From NCBI RefSeq assembly GCF_016583765.1, contig NZ_NRRR01000002.1:186001-250000 (forward strand): DNA of 64,000 nt. Direction: 5' to 3'. A model generated the notes under the pieces. The model did no database searches. It saw only the letters and a program-made list of their open reading frames with translations, and was not told the DNA's origin. The translations under genes and the position numbers were made by a program. Below are positions 46,486-58,436 of the stretch, piece by piece. This stretch comes from Chromatium weissei (GTDB lineage: Bacteria; Pseudomonadota; Gammaproteobacteria; Chromatiales; Chromatiaceae). The stretch's first letter is position 1; the number at the start of each line of letters is the position of its first letter.

Positions 46486-47043
46486 ATGATTGAAGATATT
46501 AAAAAAGATGCTGCCGAGCGCATGGGCAAAAGTGTTGAAGCACTGACGCACGAGTTGGCGAAGATTCGCACCGGACGGGCACATCCGTCGCTGCTCGATC
46601 ACGTCATGGTGTCCTATTACGGTTCGGAAATGCCGATTCGCCAAGTCGCCAACGTCAACGCTGAAGATGCGCGCACGCTGGCGGTGGTGCCGTGGGAAAA
46701 GAACATGGTGCAGGCGATTGAGAAGGCGATCATGCAATCGGATTTGGGTTTGAATCCCAACACGGCGGGCACGGTGATTCGCGTACCGTTGCCGGCGTTG
46801 ACGGAAGAACGTCGCCGCGATCTCATCAAAGTCGCTCGTCACGAGGCGGAGCAAACGCGAGTCGCGGTGCGCAACATTCGCCGCGATGCCAATCACGATC
46901 TCAAGGAATTGGTAAAAGACAAGATGATTTCTGAAGATGACGAGCGGCGCGGGCAGGACGTGGTGCAAAAACTCACCGATCAGGCAATCAAGGATGTCGA
47001 TGCCGTGCTGGCGGATAAAGAACAGGATTTGATGTCCATTTAA
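46486..47043 (+). CDS. frr: Ribosome recycling factor
   Basis: Splits post-termination ribosomes with EF-G. 185 residues, all-helical domain I split by a small beta domain. Signature segments: [48 protein letters not shown] and [15 protein letters not shown]. Three bases after pyrH, so co-translated. Complete. Confidence 0.98.
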   Translation: MIEDIKKDAAERMGKSVEALTHELAKIRTGRAHPSLLDHVMVSYYGSEMPIRQVANVNAEDARTLAVVPWEKNMVQAIEKAIMQSDLGLNPNTAGTVIRVPLPALTEERRRDLIKVARHEAEQTRVAVRNIRRDANHDLKELVKDKMISEDDERRGQDVVQKLTDQAIKDVDAVLADKEQDLMSI

Positions 47044-47073
47044 GTTCACCTTTATAAATCGAATCAAACGTTT

Positions 47074-47862
47074 GTGGACACTGCGACCTCCGCTGTTTCC
47101 GTGAATACCGAGCAGAACAGTTCCGTTCCTCGGCATGTGGCGATCATCATGGATGGCAATGGTCGCTGGGCAAAACTGCGCGGACGACCGCGCACCGTCG
47201 GTCATCGTGAAGGCGTGAAAAGTGTGCGAGCAGTCGTGGATGAATGTCTGCGGCGCGGTGTGCAAACCCTCACCATTTTTGCGTTTAGCAGTGAAAACTG
47301 GCAGCGCCCGCGCAGCGAAGTCAACATTTTGATGGAGCTGTTTATGGCCGCGCTGCGCGGTGAAGTGCGGCGGATGAAAGACAATGGCGTACGACTGCGC
47401 ATCATTGGTGAGCGCCGCGCCTTTCCTGAGAAACTGCAACGCCGCATTGCTGACGCTGAAGCGTTGACTGCTGACAACAGCGCACTAATGCTGCAAGTTG
47501 CTGCCAATTACGGCGGACGCTGGGACATCACTCAAGCGTTACGCCGTCTGCTCATCGAGGTTCAGGCTGGGCGTTTGAATCCTGATTTACTGAATGAAAC
47601 GACCCTCGCCGCATATTTGTCCTTTTCTGATATTCCCGATCCAGATTTGTTCATTCGCACCGGCGGCGAGCAGCGGTTGAGCAACTTTGTGCTGTGGCAA
47701 TCGGCGTATGCCGAGTTGTATTTCACCGATGTTTTATGGCCGGATTTCAACGACATTGCATTTGGCGCGGCGCTCGATGATTTTGCCAATCGGCAACGGC
47801 GATTTGGGCGCACCAGTGAACAAATTGAATCGTGGGTGACATTCAATGACCAAAGCAAATGA
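47074..47862 (+). CDS. uppS: Undecaprenyl diphosphate synthase (cis-prenyltransferase)
   Basis: Makes the C55 lipid carrier for peptidoglycan and O-antigen. 262 residues from GTG at 47074; catalytic Asp in HVAIIMDGNGRWAK, then RGRPRTVGHREGVKSV, FAFSSENWQRP and the diphosphate-binding IRTGGEQRLSNF near the C-terminus. The first ~20 residues are an extension over the E. coli protein. cdsA starts 17 bases before its stop, indicating coupled translation. Confidence 0.97.
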   Translation: MDTATSAVSVNTEQNSSVPRHVAIIMDGNGRWAKLRGRPRTVGHREGVKSVRAVVDECLRRGVQTLTIFAFSSENWQRPRSEVNILMELFMAALRGEVRRMKDNGVRLRIIGERRAFPEKLQRRIADAEALTADNSALMLQVAANYGGRWDITQALRRLLIEVQAGRLNPDLLNETTLAAYLSFSDIPDPDLFIRTGGEQRLSNFVLWQSAYAELYFTDVLWPDFNDIAFGAALDDFANRQRRFGRTSEQIESWVTFNDQSK

Positions 47863-48706
47863 TGGGTTAGAAAAATCCAATCAACCTCCGGCGGGGGGAA
47901 TTTGGTTACGCCTTCGCACCGCACTGATTTTAGGTGTGGTGGTCATTGCAGTGATTTTGTGGCTGCCAACGCCAGTCTTTGCAATTGGTATGGCGCTGGT
48001 GCTGCTGCTGGCCGGAGTGGAATGGTGCAATTTGGCTGGGTTGACGCAGCCCGCACTGCGAACGCTGTATCTTTTCGCTCTCGCCGCAGTGATGGCGCTG
48101 TGCTGGTTCCAGCCGAATTTTCAACTGGGGCTATTGACGCTGGGCGTGCTGTGGTGGGCATGGCAAACGCTGTTACTGGTGCAGGTGCGCGACATCACAC
48201 TTCGCAGCGGTTTACAGCCGGAATTGTTATTGAATGGTCTCGTGATTTTAGTCGTGCCTTGGGTCGCGTTGGTGGTGCTGCATCAATTGCCGGTCGTCGG
48301 CTCATCGCTCGTGCTGTTTTTAATGCTTTTGATTTGGAGCGCCGATTCATTGGCCTATTTTGCCGGACGGCGCTGGGGGCGCACCAAATTAGCGCCGATT
48401 ATCAGTCCCGGCAAAACCCGCGCCGGCGTTTATGGCGCATTGGCTGGCGCAGTGATTTGCAGCGTGACGCTGGCGCTGTGGTTGCAATTGGATGTTGTTG
48501 AAAGTATTCGCGTATTAATGATTTTTGGTGCGACGGTGCTGATTTCGGTGATCGGCGATCTGTATGAAAGTTTCCTCAAGCGCCAGCGCGGGCTGAAAGA
48601 TTCCGGCGATCTGCTGCCCGGTCACGGCGGTTTATTGGATCGCATCGACAGTCTCACCGCCGCCGCACCGCTGTTCGCACTGGGCATGATCTGGGTCTTT
48701 TCCTAA
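47846..48706 (+). CDS. cdsA: Phosphatidate cytidylyltransferase
   Basis: Inner-membrane enzyme forming CDP-diacylglycerol for phospholipids. 286 residues with about eight hydrophobic segments (for example [36 protein letters not shown]). The signature lies at the C-terminus: [46 protein letters not shown] and [15 protein letters not shown]. Overlaps uppS by 17 bases. Confidence 0.96.
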   Translation: MTKANDGLEKSNQPPAGGIWLRLRTALILGVVVIAVILWLPTPVFAIGMALVLLLAGVEWCNLAGLTQPALRTLYLFALAAVMALCWFQPNFQLGLLTLGVLWWAWQTLLLVQVRDITLRSGLQPELLLNGLVILVVPWVALVVLHQLPVVGSSLVLFLMLLIWSADSLAYFAGRRWGRTKLAPIISPGKTRAGVYGALAGAVICSVTLALWLQLDVVESIRVLMIFGATVLISVIGDLYESFLKRQRGLKDSGDLLPGHGGLLDRIDSLTAAAPLFALGMIWVFS

Positions 48707-48720
48707 TTCGGAGTAACGTC

Positions 48721-49914
48721 GTGAAGGGTGTAACCGTACTGGGTTCAACGGGTTCCATCGGTGTGAGCACCTTGGATGTGCTGGCACGACATGCCGATCA
48801 ATTTCGCGTGGTGGCGCTGACAGCAAATCAAGATGTTGCGCGCATGGCTGCGCAATGTCGTGAACATCGCCCCGCATTTGCGGTGATGGTCGATGCAACT
48901 GCTGCGGCGCAACTGCGCGACCAGCTCGCCGACATGCCGCACTGCCCGAAAATTCTCAGCGGCGTGGACGGCTTGGAACTGGTCGCCGCGTTGCCGGAAG
49001 TCGATGCCGTAATGGCAGCGATTGTCGGCGCAGCGGGTTTGCGTCCGACGCTGGCGGCTGCTCATGCCGGAAAACGAGTGCTGCTCGCCAATAAAGAATC
49101 GCTGGTCGTCGCTGGCGCACTGCTGATGCAAGCCGTCGCTGCTAGTGGCGCGGAATTGCTGCCCATCGACAGTGAACACAACGCCATTTTTCAATGCCTG
49201 CCACCCAATTTCAGCACCGGATTGGAAGCCGTCGGAGTCGAACGAATTTTGCTCACCGCATCGGGTGGACCGCTGCGCGACTGGCCGTTGGATCAATTGG
49301 CAAAGGTCACGCCGGAGCAGGCCTGCGCTCATCCGACTTGGGCGATGGGGCGCAAAATCTCGGTCGATTCCGCCACGATGATGAACAAAGGTTTGGAAGT
49401 GATCGAAGCCTGCTGGCTGTTCGGCACGGACACCGATCACATTCAGGTCGTCATTCATCCGCAAAGCGTGATTCATTCGCTGGTGCAATATCAGGACGGC
49501 TCGGTGCTGGCGCAGCTCGGCAATCCCGACATGCGCACACCGATTGCGCACGCGCTGGCGTGGCCGAAGCGGTTTGAATCGGGCGTCGCACCGTTGAATT
49601 TATTCGCTGTTGGACGGCTTGATTTTCAAGAGCCAGATTTGGCACGGTTTCCTTGTTTGGCGCTGGCATTTCAAGCCGCGCAAACCGGCGGCACTGCGCC
49701 AGCCATTTTGAACGCCGCCAACGAAATTGCCGTTGCCGCATTTTTGGAACGCCAAATTGATTTGCCGGGCATTGCGGCAGTCGTCAGTGGCACGTTAGAT
49801 GCGCTGCCGTATGAAACGGTTGAAGGGCAAACGGTTGATTTTCTGCTTGATGTCGATCGGCGCGCCCGCGAGCAAGCCGAGCAATTGGTACGCAATCGAG
49901 GAATTTTGGCGTGA
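48721..49914 (+). CDS. dxr: 1-deoxy-D-xylulose 5-phosphate reductoisomerase
   Basis: Converts DXP to MEP in the non-mevalonate isoprenoid pathway, supplying uppS and, in a phototroph, carotenoid and bacteriochlorophyll tails. 397 residues from GTG with GGAG upstream. NADPH motif [16 protein letters not shown], then [63 protein letters not shown] and [16 protein letters not shown]. Complete. Confidence 0.98.
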   Translation: MKGVTVLGSTGSIGVSTLDVLARHADQFRVVALTANQDVARMAAQCREHRPAFAVMVDATAAAQLRDQLADMPHCPKILSGVDGLELVAALPEVDAVMAAIVGAAGLRPTLAAAHAGKRVLLANKESLVVAGALLMQAVAASGAELLPIDSEHNAIFQCLPPNFSTGLEAVGVERILLTASGGPLRDWPLDQLAKVTPEQACAHPTWAMGRKISVDSATMMNKGLEVIEACWLFGTDTDHIQVVIHPQSVIHSLVQYQDGSVLAQLGNPDMRTPIAHALAWPKRFESGVAPLNLFAVGRLDFQEPDLARFPCLALAFQAAQTGGTAPAILNAANEIAVAAFLERQIDLPGIAAVVSGTLDALPYETVEGQTVDFLLDVDRRAREQAEQLVRNRGILA

Positions 49915-51281
49915 TGGACAACCTTTTATTCACCATTGCCGCGTTCGTCATCGCGCTGACGATTTTGATCGCCGTGCACGAATTTGGACATTTTTGGGTG
50001 GCGCGACGGCTGGGCGTGATGGTGACGCGCTTTTCGATTGGCTTTGGGCCGACGCTGCTGTCGTGGCAGCGCAATTCCGAATCCACCGAATATGTGCTGG
50101 CAGCAATTCCGCTCGGCGGCTACATCAAAATGCTCGACGAGCGCGAAGGCGAAGTGCCCGCGCATCAATTGAATCAAGCATTTAATCGCCAGCCAGTGTG
50201 GAAACGCTCGGCGATTGTGTTTGCGGGCCCGCTGTTTAATTTGCTGTTTGCGATCATCGCGTATTGGGCGATTTTCATGGTCGGCGATCTCGGTTTGAAA
50301 CCGGTCATCGGCTCGGTCGCACCGCAATCGGTCGCAGCGGCTGCCGGTTTTCAAGCCGACGATGAATTGCTGATGGTTGGCGAGCAACCGGCGCGAAGCT
50401 GGGAAACCGCGCTGTTCGCCTTCGCCGTTGATGCGCTCGATGGCGCGAATTTGCCAGTGCGCGTGCGCGATGCCAGTGGTTTGGAGCAGACGCGCTGGTT
50501 GCCCGGCACGGAATTAGCAGCAGTAGCAGAAGAATCGGACATGCTTCATCAACTCGGTTTGACGGCGAAACGTCCACAACTGCCCGCCGTGATTGGCGAA
50601 TTAATGCCCGGTGAAGCGGCGGAGAAAGCTGGATTTACCGTTGGCGATCATATTCTTACCGCTGACGGTCAGCCAATTGCGTTGTGGAAAGATTGGGTGA
50701 CGCTGGTGCGCGAGCGCCCAAATCAAGCGATTGCCGTTGAAGTTGAACGCCGCGACGGTTCGCGTGCGACACTGACAGTTACTCCACAACCAACTGAAAT
50801 TGATGGAAAAACGAGCGGACACATTGGCGCTGGCGTGGGCATTCCCGACGGATTGATGAATGACTATCAGGTGGTCGTGCGCTACGGCGCGAGCGAGGCG
50901 CTGGGTCAGGCGGTCGGCAAAACGTGGGACATGAGCGTGATGATGCTGCGGGTCATGGGGCGAATGCTGACTGGCGAAGCGTCGGTCAAAAATCTCAGCG
51001 GTCCAATCACGATTGCTGAAATTGCTGGACGCACTGCCAGTTCTGGTTTTGATGCCTTCATTAAGTTTTTAGCCGTCGTGAGTATTAGTTTAGGCGTATT
51101 AAACTTATTGCCAATTCCGGTATTGGATGGCGGTCATCTCACCTATTTTGCAATTGAAAAAATCAAAGGCACTCCAGTTTCCGAAACGATTCAACAATAC
51201 GCGCAAACCGTAGGTTTTGTCCTATTAATCGGGTTAATGGTATTAGCATTTTACGCGGACATTATTCGATTCTTTGGCTAA
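49914..51281 (+). CDS. rseP: Site-2 protease RseP
   Basis: Inner-membrane zinc protease that cleaves the anti-sigma factor RseA in the sigma-E envelope stress pathway. 455 residues: zinc motif HEFGH in the first transmembrane helix (about residue 22), GFGPTLLSW, two PDZ domains (about 115-300, [36 protein letters not shown]) and the third ligand region [14 protein letters not shown] 49914 (overlapping the dxr stop as TGATG) is preferred over GTG 49911. Confidence 0.97.
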   Translation: MDNLLFTIAAFVIALTILIAVHEFGHFWVARRLGVMVTRFSIGFGPTLLSWQRNSESTEYVLAAIPLGGYIKMLDEREGEVPAHQLNQAFNRQPVWKRSAIVFAGPLFNLLFAIIAYWAIFMVGDLGLKPVIGSVAPQSVAAAAGFQADDELLMVGEQPARSWETALFAFAVDALDGANLPVRVRDASGLEQTRWLPGTELAAVAEESDMLHQLGLTAKRPQLPAVIGELMPGEAAEKAGFTVGDHILTADGQPIALWKDWVTLVRERPNQAIAVEVERRDGSRATLTVTPQPTEIDGKTSGHIGAGVGIPDGLMNDYQVVVRYGASEALGQAVGKTWDMSVMMLRVMGRMLTGEASVKNLSGPITIAEIAGRTASSGFDAFIKFLAVVSISLGVLNLLPIPVLDGGHLTYFAIEKIKGTPVSETIQQYAQTVGFVLLIGLMVLAFYADIIRFFG

Positions 51282-51327
51282 TTCAGTTGAGTTCACTCTT
51301 GCAGCGCCTTCATCGAGGAAATCTATC

Positions 51328-53658
51328 GTGCAACCGATAGCTCAGTTTTTTTACAGCAAAACCAAACAACTTTTGCTGTTTTTTATGCTCATCGCCGCCT
51401 CACCACAATTTGCTACTGCTGCCGTATTTCAAATTGCGGATATTCGCGTCGAAGGATTGCAACGCATTGCACCCGGCACAGTATTTAATTACCTTCCCGT
51501 GCAAGTTGGTGATACCGTTGCAGAAGATGTGACTGGCGGCATTATTCGTGCGCTGTATAAAACTGGCTTCTTTGATGATGTGCGCGTCGAACGCGACGGA
51601 AACGTCTTGGTATTGTGGGTGCGTGAACGTCCGGCAATTGCAGAAATTAAAATCACTGGCAATAAGGATATTGAAACCGAAGCACTCAATACCGCATTAG
51701 CAGATATTGGACTGAAAGAAGGTCGCGTATTCAATCGCTCGGTATTGGATCGCATTGAACAAGAACTAGAACGGCAGTATTTTGCTCGCGGCAAATACGG
51801 CGTTCTCATTCAATCTACAGTATCGCCATTAGAACGCAATCGCGTTTCAATTCATATTGATGTCATCGAAGGTTTAACTGCGCGCATTAAACAAATCAAC
51901 ATCATCGGCAATCAAGCCTTCACCACCGAAGAACTCAGCAAACAATTCAAACTTGGAACCACAAGTTGGAATTCTTTTTATTCAAAAAATGACCAGTATT
52001 CAAAGCAGAAACTCGCTGGTGATTTAGAAACACTGCGTTCATTCTATTTAGATCGTGGCTATATCAAATTTGATATTAAATCAACTCAAGTTTCCATTAG
52101 TGCCGATAAGAAAGAAATCTACATCGCAATTGTGATTAACGAAGGTCAAGCCTTTACCATCAGCGACATCAAATTAGCTGGCGAACCCTCAGTTCCCGCT
52201 GCACGTTTATTTCCGTTAATTCAACTCAAGCGCGGAGACTTTTTTTCTCGTAAAGCAACCACTGAAAGTGCCGAACGAATTTCTGGTTTACTTGGCGATG
52301 AAGGCTATGCCTTTGCCAACGTGAATAGCGTTCCTGAAGTTAATGAAGCAGCGCATCAAGTCGCCGTAACCTTCTTTGTTGATTCCGGCAAACGTGTTTA
52401 TGTGCGCCGATTAAATATGAAAGGCAATACACGCACACGAGATGAAGTTTTACGTCGTGAAATGCGCCAATTAGAAACGGCATGGTTTTCAGCAGAATTA
52501 GTTCGCAAATCACGCGAACGCCTGCAACGTCTTGGTTATTTTGAAGATGTCGCTATTGCAACGCCCGCTGTAGCAGGATCAGCAGATCAAGTTGATATTG
52601 ATGTTACTGTTAAAGAAAAACCAGCAGGTAATCTTGCAGCCGGTATTGGTTTCTCGCAATCGCAGGGTATTTTATTGAATGCGAGTATTACTCAAAACAA
52701 CTTTTTGGGAACTGGTAAACGAGTTGCAATGGCTTTTAATACCAGTGCGTCGACCAGTCTTTATCAAATTGGCTATACCAATCCGTATTACACCATTGAC
52801 GGCATTAGTCGTGGATTCAATGCCTCTTATCGGGAAACAGACTTCAGTGAGTTAATCGGTGCAAACTATTCATCAAATGTGGGAACAACCGAAATGAATT
52901 TTGGATTACCCATTGCAGATAATAGCCGCGCTGGTTTAGGTTTTCGCTATCAGTATACGGACTTCACTGCTGGTGATTCAGCGATTGCCGAACAGTTTGT
53001 TTTGAATAACGGACGGCGTTTCAACGACTATTTAATGTCGGCAAGCTATTCAAATGACACGCGAGATACTGCCGTTTTTCCCACAAAAGGCGGATTAAGA
53101 ACGCTGTCTGCTGAAATAGCAGTACCCGGAAGTGCATTGCAATACTACAAGATGAATTATCAAGAACAACGTTATATTGCATTAACTTCACGGTTTGTTT
53201 TTTCATTAACTGGAAACGTAGCCTATGGCGATGGTTATGGAGAAAGCACCACTTTGCCATTCTTTGAAAACTATTATGCTGGTGGTCCACGTTCTGTTCG
53301 CGGCTGGGTCGCTAATTCAATTGGTCCACGCGAAATTCAAACCGACGATCCTATTGGCGGTAATCTAAAAATAGTCGGCAGCTTTGAGTTATTTGCACCA
53401 GCACCCGTTGGCGGTGATTTTGAAAAATCAGTACGGTTAGGCGCTTTTTTAGATTTCGGTTCTGTTTGGGCGATGGAAAATTCTCAATTACTGACAAATA
53501 CCGGATTTAATCTTGATGATTTGCGCTATTCAACTGGAATGTCATTTACTTGGCTTTCGCCTGTGGGCGCACTTTCACTCAGTCTTGCCTATCCATTAAA
53601 TGAAAAAGACGGTGATGAAACGCAAGTATTTCAATTCGGATTCGGTCAAACCTTCTAA
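51328..53658 (+). CDS. bamA: Outer membrane protein assembly factor BamA
   Basis: Core of the BAM complex that inserts beta-barrel proteins. 776 residues: signal peptide [18 protein letters not shown], five POTRA domains (about 25-425, first [20 protein letters not shown]) and a 16-strand barrel with GGPRSVRGW (the loop-6 VRGF/Y-type motif) and terminal FQFGFGQTF ending in Phe. Start GTG 51328 has GAGGAA eight bases upstream; the frame is open to TTG 51274 inside rseP, but that is not a plausible signal-peptide start. Confidence 0.96.
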   Translation: MQPIAQFFYSKTKQLLLFFMLIAASPQFATAAVFQIADIRVEGLQRIAPGTVFNYLPVQVGDTVAEDVTGGIIRALYKTGFFDDVRVERDGNVLVLWVRERPAIAEIKITGNKDIETEALNTALADIGLKEGRVFNRSVLDRIEQELERQYFARGKYGVLIQSTVSPLERNRVSIHIDVIEGLTARIKQINIIGNQAFTTEELSKQFKLGTTSWNSFYSKNDQYSKQKLAGDLETLRSFYLDRGYIKFDIKSTQVSISADKKEIYIAIVINEGQAFTISDIKLAGEPSVPAARLFPLIQLKRGDFFSRKATTESAERISGLLGDEGYAFANVNSVPEVNEAAHQVAVTFFVDSGKRVYVRRLNMKGNTRTRDEVLRREMRQLETAWFSAELVRKSRERLQRLGYFEDVAIATPAVAGSADQVDIDVTVKEKPAGNLAAGIGFSQSQGILLNASITQNNFLGTGKRVAMAFNTSASTSLYQIGYTNPYYTIDGISRGFNASYRETDFSELIGANYSSNVGTTEMNFGLPIADNSRAGLGFRYQYTDFTAGDSAIAEQFVLNNGRRFNDYLMSASYSNDTRDTAVFPTKGGLRTLSAEIAVPGSALQYYKMNYQEQRYIALTSRFVFSLTGNVAYGDGYGESTTLPFFENYYAGGPRSVRGWVANSIGPREIQTDDPIGGNLKIVGSFELFAPAPVGGDFEKSVRLGAFLDFGSVWAMENSQLLTNTGFNLDDLRYSTGMSFTWLSPVGALSLSLAYPLNEKDGDETQVFQFGFGQTF

Positions 53659-53674
53659 TAGTATGAGGCTGCAT

Positions 53675-54193
53675 GTGACAAAAACACGAATTGCTCCTGT
53701 ACTTTTATTGTTTATTCTATTTTCTCAGCGCGCAGTAATTGCCGCTGACTATCGTATTGCGGTCGTTGATCCAAATCGTGTTGTTGAACAATCACCACAA
53801 TACGAAGCAGCGCGTGATTCATTACAGCATGAAGTTGAAGATCGTGAACGCGGTTTACGTAATCAACAGGAACAAATTGCTTCACTACAGAAAAAACTCG
53901 AACGTGATGGCGCGTTAATGAGTGAAAGCGAAGTGCAGCGATTGCAAAATGATATTCGCAGTCGCACGCGTAAACTAAAATATGCACGTGATGAATTTCA
54001 AGAAGATTTCGCACTGCGTCAAAACGAATTGCGGACTAAACTTGGACGACAGGTCAATGAGGTTGTTGTTGAATTGGCGAAAGAACAGAAGTTTGATTTA
54101 ATTTTAAGTGAAGGATTGGTTTATTCTAATCCGCGTATTGATATTTCCGATCTTGTCATTGAAAGATTAAAACAAGAGTTTAATAAAAAGTAA
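53675..54193 (+). CDS. skp: Periplasmic chaperone Skp/OmpH family
   Basis: Holds unfolded outer-membrane proteins between Sec and BAM. 172 residues with signal peptide APVLLLFILFSQRAVIAA, then DYRIAVVDPNRVVEQSPQY and a long coiled-coil region (EVEDRERGLRNQQEQIASLQ), ending in a C-terminal strand region LILSEGLVYSNPRIDISD. GTG 53675 is chosen because GAGG at 53665-53668 lies six bases upstream; ATG 53663 contains that ribosome site within itself. Confidence 0.93.
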   Translation: MTKTRIAPVLLLFILFSQRAVIAADYRIAVVDPNRVVEQSPQYEAARDSLQHEVEDRERGLRNQQEQIASLQKKLERDGALMSESEVQRLQNDIRSRTRKLKYARDEFQEDFALRQNELRTKLGRQVNEVVVELAKEQKFDLILSEGLVYSNPRIDISDLVIERLKQEFNKK

Positions 54194-54237
54194 CGATTCG
54201 TTGCTTTATTAAAAAGTGAAAATGGAGTTTTGAAAAC

Positions 54238-55284
54238 GTGGAAATTTGCCTCGGAGAACTTGCCGCACATTTAGGCGTGACACTGCGCGGTGATTCGACA
54301 ATTAAGATTTCGCGTGTTGCACAACTCAATCACGCTGATAAAAATAGTCTTGCATTTGTCGGCAATTCCAAGCACCGCGATGCATTAAAAACGACGCAAG
54401 CAGGCGCAGTGATTTTATTGGAAACTGATGCTTCCATTGCGCAAATGCCTGTTTTAATCAGTAAAAATCCATATCTCAGTTTTGCACAAGCAGCACAATT
54501 GCTACATTCTAATCCACCATTTAATAGCGGCATTCATTCAACAGCGGTGATTGATCCTTGTGCACAAATTGATTCAACAGCTTGGATTGGCCCATTAACA
54601 GTTGTTGAAGCCAATGCAATCATTGGTGCACGCGTATTTATTGGACCGAGTTGTATTATTAGTGCTGGAGTTGAAATTGGTGCAGACAGTCGTTTAATCG
54701 CAGGCGTGACATTGTGCAGTGGGACGCGAATTGGTCAGCGAGCATTATTACATCCAGGGGCGGTGATTGGACGTGAGGGTTTTGGTTTTGCGCGCAATGG
54801 TGAACAATGGATTCGTATTCCGCAATTGGGATTAGCGGTGCTCGGCGATGATGTTGAAATCGGCGCAAATACGACAGTTGATCGCGGGACTTTAAGTGAC
54901 ACGCGTATTGGCAATGGTGTTAAATTAGATAATCATATTCAAATCGCACATAACGTTGAAATTGGCGACAATACGGCAATTGCTGGGAATACTGGAATTG
55001 CAGGATCAACGCGTATCGGTCGCAATTGTACGATTGGCGGAGCAACAGGAATTGCTGGTCATTTAGAAATTGGCGATCAAGTGCATTTTACTGGAATGAG
55101 TATGGTGACCAGTTCTATTCATCAATCCGGTTTATACAGCAGCGGAATTCCGGCAATGCCCAATACGCAATGGCGACGTAATGCGATACGCTTTAAGCAA
55201 CTTGATGGATTGATACGACGAGTAAAATTTCTTGAGGAATTGATTGAAGCTATGAAAAAAATGACAACGCGGGAGAATTTATAA
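54238..55284 (+). CDS. lpxD: UDP-3-O-(3-hydroxyacyl)glucosamine N-acyltransferase LpxD
   Basis: Third step of lipid A synthesis. 348 residues from GTG. An N-terminal uridine-binding domain (about 1-95, [13 protein letters not shown]) is followed by a left-handed beta-helix of hexapeptide repeats (about 100-310, for example [20 protein letters not shown]) with the catalytic His in [16 protein letters not shown]-terminal helix follows. The stop overlaps the fabZ start as TAATG. Confidence 0.97.
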   Translation: MEICLGELAAHLGVTLRGDSTIKISRVAQLNHADKNSLAFVGNSKHRDALKTTQAGAVILLETDASIAQMPVLISKNPYLSFAQAAQLLHSNPPFNSGIHSTAVIDPCAQIDSTAWIGPLTVVEANAIIGARVFIGPSCIISAGVEIGADSRLIAGVTLCSGTRIGQRALLHPGAVIGREGFGFARNGEQWIRIPQLGLAVLGDDVEIGANTTVDRGTLSDTRIGNGVKLDNHIQIAHNVEIGDNTAIAGNTGIAGSTRIGRNCTIGGATGIAGHLEIGDQVHFTGMSMVTSSIHQSGLYSSGIPAMPNTQWRRNAIRFKQLDGLIRRVKFLEELIEAMKKMTTRENL

Positions 55285-55793
55285 TGGATGGATCACATTC
55301 AGTTGCAACTGACTCTAATCAAGAAAGTAGTGACGCAGAAACTGCTATAAACACAATGGATATTCATAGAATACTCAGTCTTTTACCGCATCGTTATCCT
55401 TTTTTATTGGTTGATAAGGTTGTTGATTTCAAAATCAATGATTATTTGATTGCGGTTAAAAATGTGTCCTATAACGAACCTTTTTTTAGTGGACATTTTC
55501 CAATACGACCAGTCATGCCAGGCGTTTTGATTATTGAAGCAATGGCGCAGGCAACCGGTTTATTGGCAATGGCATCACGGCCAGAAGAAGTTGGCGATAA
55601 ACTCTATTATTTTGTTGGTATTGATAAAGCGCGTTTTAAGCGTCCTGTTGAACCCGGTGATCAATTATTTATGGAAGTAAAACTCGGTCCGGTACGACGC
55701 GGAATTTGGAAATTTGATGCAGAAGCACGAGTTGATGATCGCATTGTTGCGACTGCTGAAATTATGTGTACTGCGCGAGATTTCACTGCTTGA
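55284..55793 (+). CDS. fabZ: 3-hydroxyacyl-ACP dehydratase FabZ
   Basis: Hot-dog fold dehydratase of fatty acid synthesis. 169 residues; [14 protein letters not shown], active-site His and Glu in [20 protein letters not shown], and [11 protein letters not shown]. The N-terminus has about 25 residues more than usual ([17 protein letters not shown]), so ATG 55356 (MDIHRIL) is an alternative start, although ATG 55284 couples directly with lpxD. Confidence 0.96.
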   Translation: MDGSHSVATDSNQESSDAETAINTMDIHRILSLLPHRYPFLLVDKVVDFKINDYLIAVKNVSYNEPFFSGHFPIRPVMPGVLIIEAMAQATGLLAMASRPEEVGDKLYYFVGIDKARFKRPVEPGDQLFMEVKLGPVRRGIWKFDAEARVDDRIVATAEIMCTARDFTA

Positions 55794-56560
55794 TTCATCC
55801 TACTGCAATCATCGATTCAACAGCTGAATTAGATGCTGAAGTTGAGATTGAAGCCTTCGCAGTGATTGGCGCAAATGTGCACATTGGTGCTGGTACACGT
55901 ATTGGCGCGCATTCAGTGTTGCGTGGTCCTTTGCGTATTGGTCGTGATAATCGAATTTTTCAATTCGCATCTGTTGGCGAAGACCCACAAGATAAAAAAT
56001 ACCATGGCGAACCCACTTTATTAGAAATTGGTGATCGCAATCAAATCCGTGAATTCGCTACATTGCATCGCGGAACCGTTCAAGATCAAGGCATTACTAA
56101 AATAGGCAATGATAATTTATTCATGGCGTATACCCACGTCGCGCATGATTGCCGCATTGGCAATCAAGTGATTATGGCAAATGCAGCGTCACTCGGTGGT
56201 CATGTTGAAATTCAGGATTGGGCTATTCTTGGTGGCTTTACAATTGTCCATCAATTTTGTCGAATTGGCGCGCATAGTTTTTGTGCGATGGGCACGGTAT
56301 TAAATAAGAACGTGCCACCTTATGTCATTGTTAGCGGTCATCCCGCTATTCCACGTGGTATTAACGCTGAGGGATTGCGCCGCCGCAACTTTTCTATTCC
56401 GGTAATTCAGGCAATTAAACGCGCATATCGTTTGCTGTATATGGCTGATCTAAAGCGCGATACGGCACTGGAACAAATTAAAAACTTGATTACCGCAACA
56501 CCAGAACTGGCAATTTTTTTTGATTTTATTGTTGCCAGTGAACGCGGATTAGTGCGCTGA
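55790..56560 (+). CDS. lpxA: UDP-N-acetylglucosamine acyltransferase LpxA
   Basis: First step of lipid A synthesis. 256 residues of hexapeptide-repeat beta-helix with the catalytic His in [30 protein letters not shown] and a C-terminal helical domain. TTG at 55790 is chosen: it gives the family N-terminus (M)[13 protein letters not shown] and overlaps the fabZ TGA by two bases. The frame continues upstream to 55766 inside fabZ without similarity. Confidence 0.96.
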   Translation: MIHPTAIIDSTAELDAEVEIEAFAVIGANVHIGAGTRIGAHSVLRGPLRIGRDNRIFQFASVGEDPQDKKYHGEPTLLEIGDRNQIREFATLHRGTVQDQGITKIGNDNLFMAYTHVAHDCRIGNQVIMANAASLGGHVEIQDWAILGGFTIVHQFCRIGAHSFCAMGTVLNKNVPPYVIVSGHPAIPRGINAEGLRRRNFSIPVIQAIKRAYRLLYMADLKRDTALEQIKNLITATPELAIFFDFIVASERGLVR

Positions 56561-57708
56561 TGTTAATTGGAATTGTTGCGAATGAACCTTCTGGCGATTT
56601 ATTGGGTGCAGCGTTAATACGGGCATTACGAATGCAATATCCAGATGCGCATTTTATTGGCGTTGCCGGAACGCAAATGCAAGCGGCGGGTTGCGAAACT
56701 CTACTACCGCTTGAACGGCTTTCGGTCATGGGATTAACCGAAGTGCTCGCACATTTACCAGAACTATTAAAATTGCGCGGTATGTTACGACGTTATTTTC
56801 TTGCACATCGTCCGAATGTTTTCATTGGTATTGATGCACCAGATTTTAATTTAAATTTAGAACGACAATTGCGTGAAGCCGGAATTAAAACTGTGCATGT
56901 TGTGAGTCCAACAGTTTGGGCGTGGCGCGCTGGACGAGTGAAAACAATTCGTCGTGCAGTTGATTTAATGTTGTGTTTATTTCCATTTGAAGCTGATTTT
57001 TTAACACGCCATCACATTCCTGCAATGACAATTGGTCATCCACTTGCAGATGAGATTCCATTGATTGTTGATCGTGATGCGGCGCGCTGTGCATTGAATT
57101 TGTCGCTCGCTGACTCCGTGATTGCATTATTGCCCGGCAGTCGCATGAGTGAAATGCGGCGATTGGCAGTGCCTTTTATTGATGCAGCCTGTCGTTGTCA
57201 TTTAATACGTCCCAATTTGCATTTTGTCGTTCCATTCGTGAATATGACATTGCGAGATTTTTTTATTAAAGAATTGGCGCAACGTGCACCACATTTGCCA
57301 GTAACGTTATTGAATGGACGCAGTCGAGAAGCTATTGCTGCTGCCGATTGTGTATTGACTGCATCAGGAACAGCGACTTTAGAAACGCTATTGCTTAAGC
57401 GTCCAATGGTGGTTGCTTATCGCGTTCATCCGCTCACTTATCAATTGGTTAAATGGCTCGGTTTAATTAAGGTTCCATTTATTGCAATGGCGAATTTATT
57501 AGCAGGACGGGAATTAGCGCCGGAGTTTATTCAAGCGCAATGTCGCGCTGATTTGCTCGCAACGGCGCTGCTTGATTGGCTTGATCATCCGAAACGGGTT
57601 GCGGCAATTCAAGCAGATTACGAACGTATTCATGATGAATTGCGCCGCAATGCTGCGCAAACTGCTGCCCATGCGGTGCTAAAATTAATTGGAAAATCAA
57701 CGATATGA
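56560..57708 (+). CDS. lpxB: Lipid-A-disaccharide synthase LpxB
   Basis: Glycosyltransferase (GT19) joining UDP-diacylglucosamine and lipid X. 382 residues: [83 protein letters not shown] and [20 protein letters not shown]. Start overlaps the lpxA stop (TGATG) and the end overlaps rnhB (ATGA). Confidence 0.97.
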   Translation: MLIGIVANEPSGDLLGAALIRALRMQYPDAHFIGVAGTQMQAAGCETLLPLERLSVMGLTEVLAHLPELLKLRGMLRRYFLAHRPNVFIGIDAPDFNLNLERQLREAGIKTVHVVSPTVWAWRAGRVKTIRRAVDLMLCLFPFEADFLTRHHIPAMTIGHPLADEIPLIVDRDAARCALNLSLADSVIALLPGSRMSEMRRLAVPFIDAACRCHLIRPNLHFVVPFVNMTLRDFFIKELAQRAPHLPVTLLNGRSREAIAAADCVLTASGTATLETLLLKRPMVVAYRVHPLTYQLVKWLGLIKVPFIAMANLLAGRELAPEFIQAQCRADLLATALLDWLDHPKRVAAIQADYERIHDELRRNAAQTAAHAVLKLIGKSTI

Positions 57709-58286
57709 ATGAATATGCGCTGCTGGTTGCCGGTGTGGATGAAGCGGGGCGCGGGCCGCTGGCTGGGCCGGTCAGTGCGGCAGCGGTGATTCTCGATCCA
57801 CGTCAACCAATTGCGGGAATTGACGATTCTAAAAAACTCAGTTCGGCGCGTCGAACGGCGCTGGCACGAGTGATTCAGGAACGGGCGTTGGCATGGGCGG
57901 TCGCGTGGGCAAGCGTCGAAGAGATTGATCGCATTAACATTTTACAAGCCTCGCTGCTGGCAATGCAGCGCGCAGTGGCGGCCTTGACCGTGCAACCACA
58001 GCGTATTCTCGTCGATGGCAATCGTTGCCCTGATTTTGATTGTGACGCGCAGGCGGTGGTTGGCGGCGATGGTTTAATTGCTGAAATTGGTGCGGCATCG
58101 ATTTTGGCGAAGGTGGCGCGAGATCAGTTGATGATTACGTTGGATGCGGAATATTCCGGCTATGGTTTTGCGCAGCACAAAGGCTATCCGACGCGCACGC
58201 ATTTAGCGGCATTGCAAACATTGGGCGTATGCCCGCATCATCGGAGAAGTTTTGCGCCGGTGCGCGCCGTGATTGGAATAAAGTAG
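57705..58286 (+). CDS. rnhB: Ribonuclease HII
   Basis: Cleaves RNA in RNA-DNA hybrids and at single ribonucleotides. 193 residues; acidic catalytic residues in [15 protein letters not shown] and in [10 protein letters not shown], with [15 protein letters not shown] and [16 protein letters not shown]. Four-base overlap with lpxB. In E. coli dnaE follows; here the block ends and a hairpin lies 112 bases on. Confidence 0.97.
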   Translation: MNEYALLVAGVDEAGRGPLAGPVSAAAVILDPRQPIAGIDDSKKLSSARRTALARVIQERALAWAVAWASVEEIDRINILQASLLAMQRAVAALTVQPQRILVDGNRCPDFDCDAQAVVGGDGLIAEIGAASILAKVARDQLMITLDAEYSGYGFAQHKGYPTRTHLAALQTLGVCPHHRRSFAPVRAVIGIK

Positions 58287-58397
58287 TCATAGCAGAAACT
58301 TGGTTTTTCAATCATCATTATTCAAAAATCTTGATTTGAAAAATCAGTATTTGTCTATTAAAAAGAACCGACCGTCATGCGGTCACTGACCATTCAT

Positions 58398-58421
58398 CTC
58401 CGTATGAAAAACGGAGTTTTT
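58398..58421 (+). terminator. Terminator-like hairpin in the leader of the cytochrome gene
   Basis: CTCCGT (58398-58403) pairs with ACGGAG (58411-58416) around a seven-base loop and is followed by TTTTT. It may end the long lpx-rnhB transcript, but it lies only 16 bases before the cytochrome start, so it could also attenuate that gene. Confidence 0.6.
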
Positions 58422-58436
58422 ACTGAGAGGGCAACT

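Noticed and set aside
46462-49551. Minus-strand frames of 325 and 268 codons opposite frr/uppS and dxr
   Set aside because: Antisense shadows of well-identified essential genes, with no recognisable domain.
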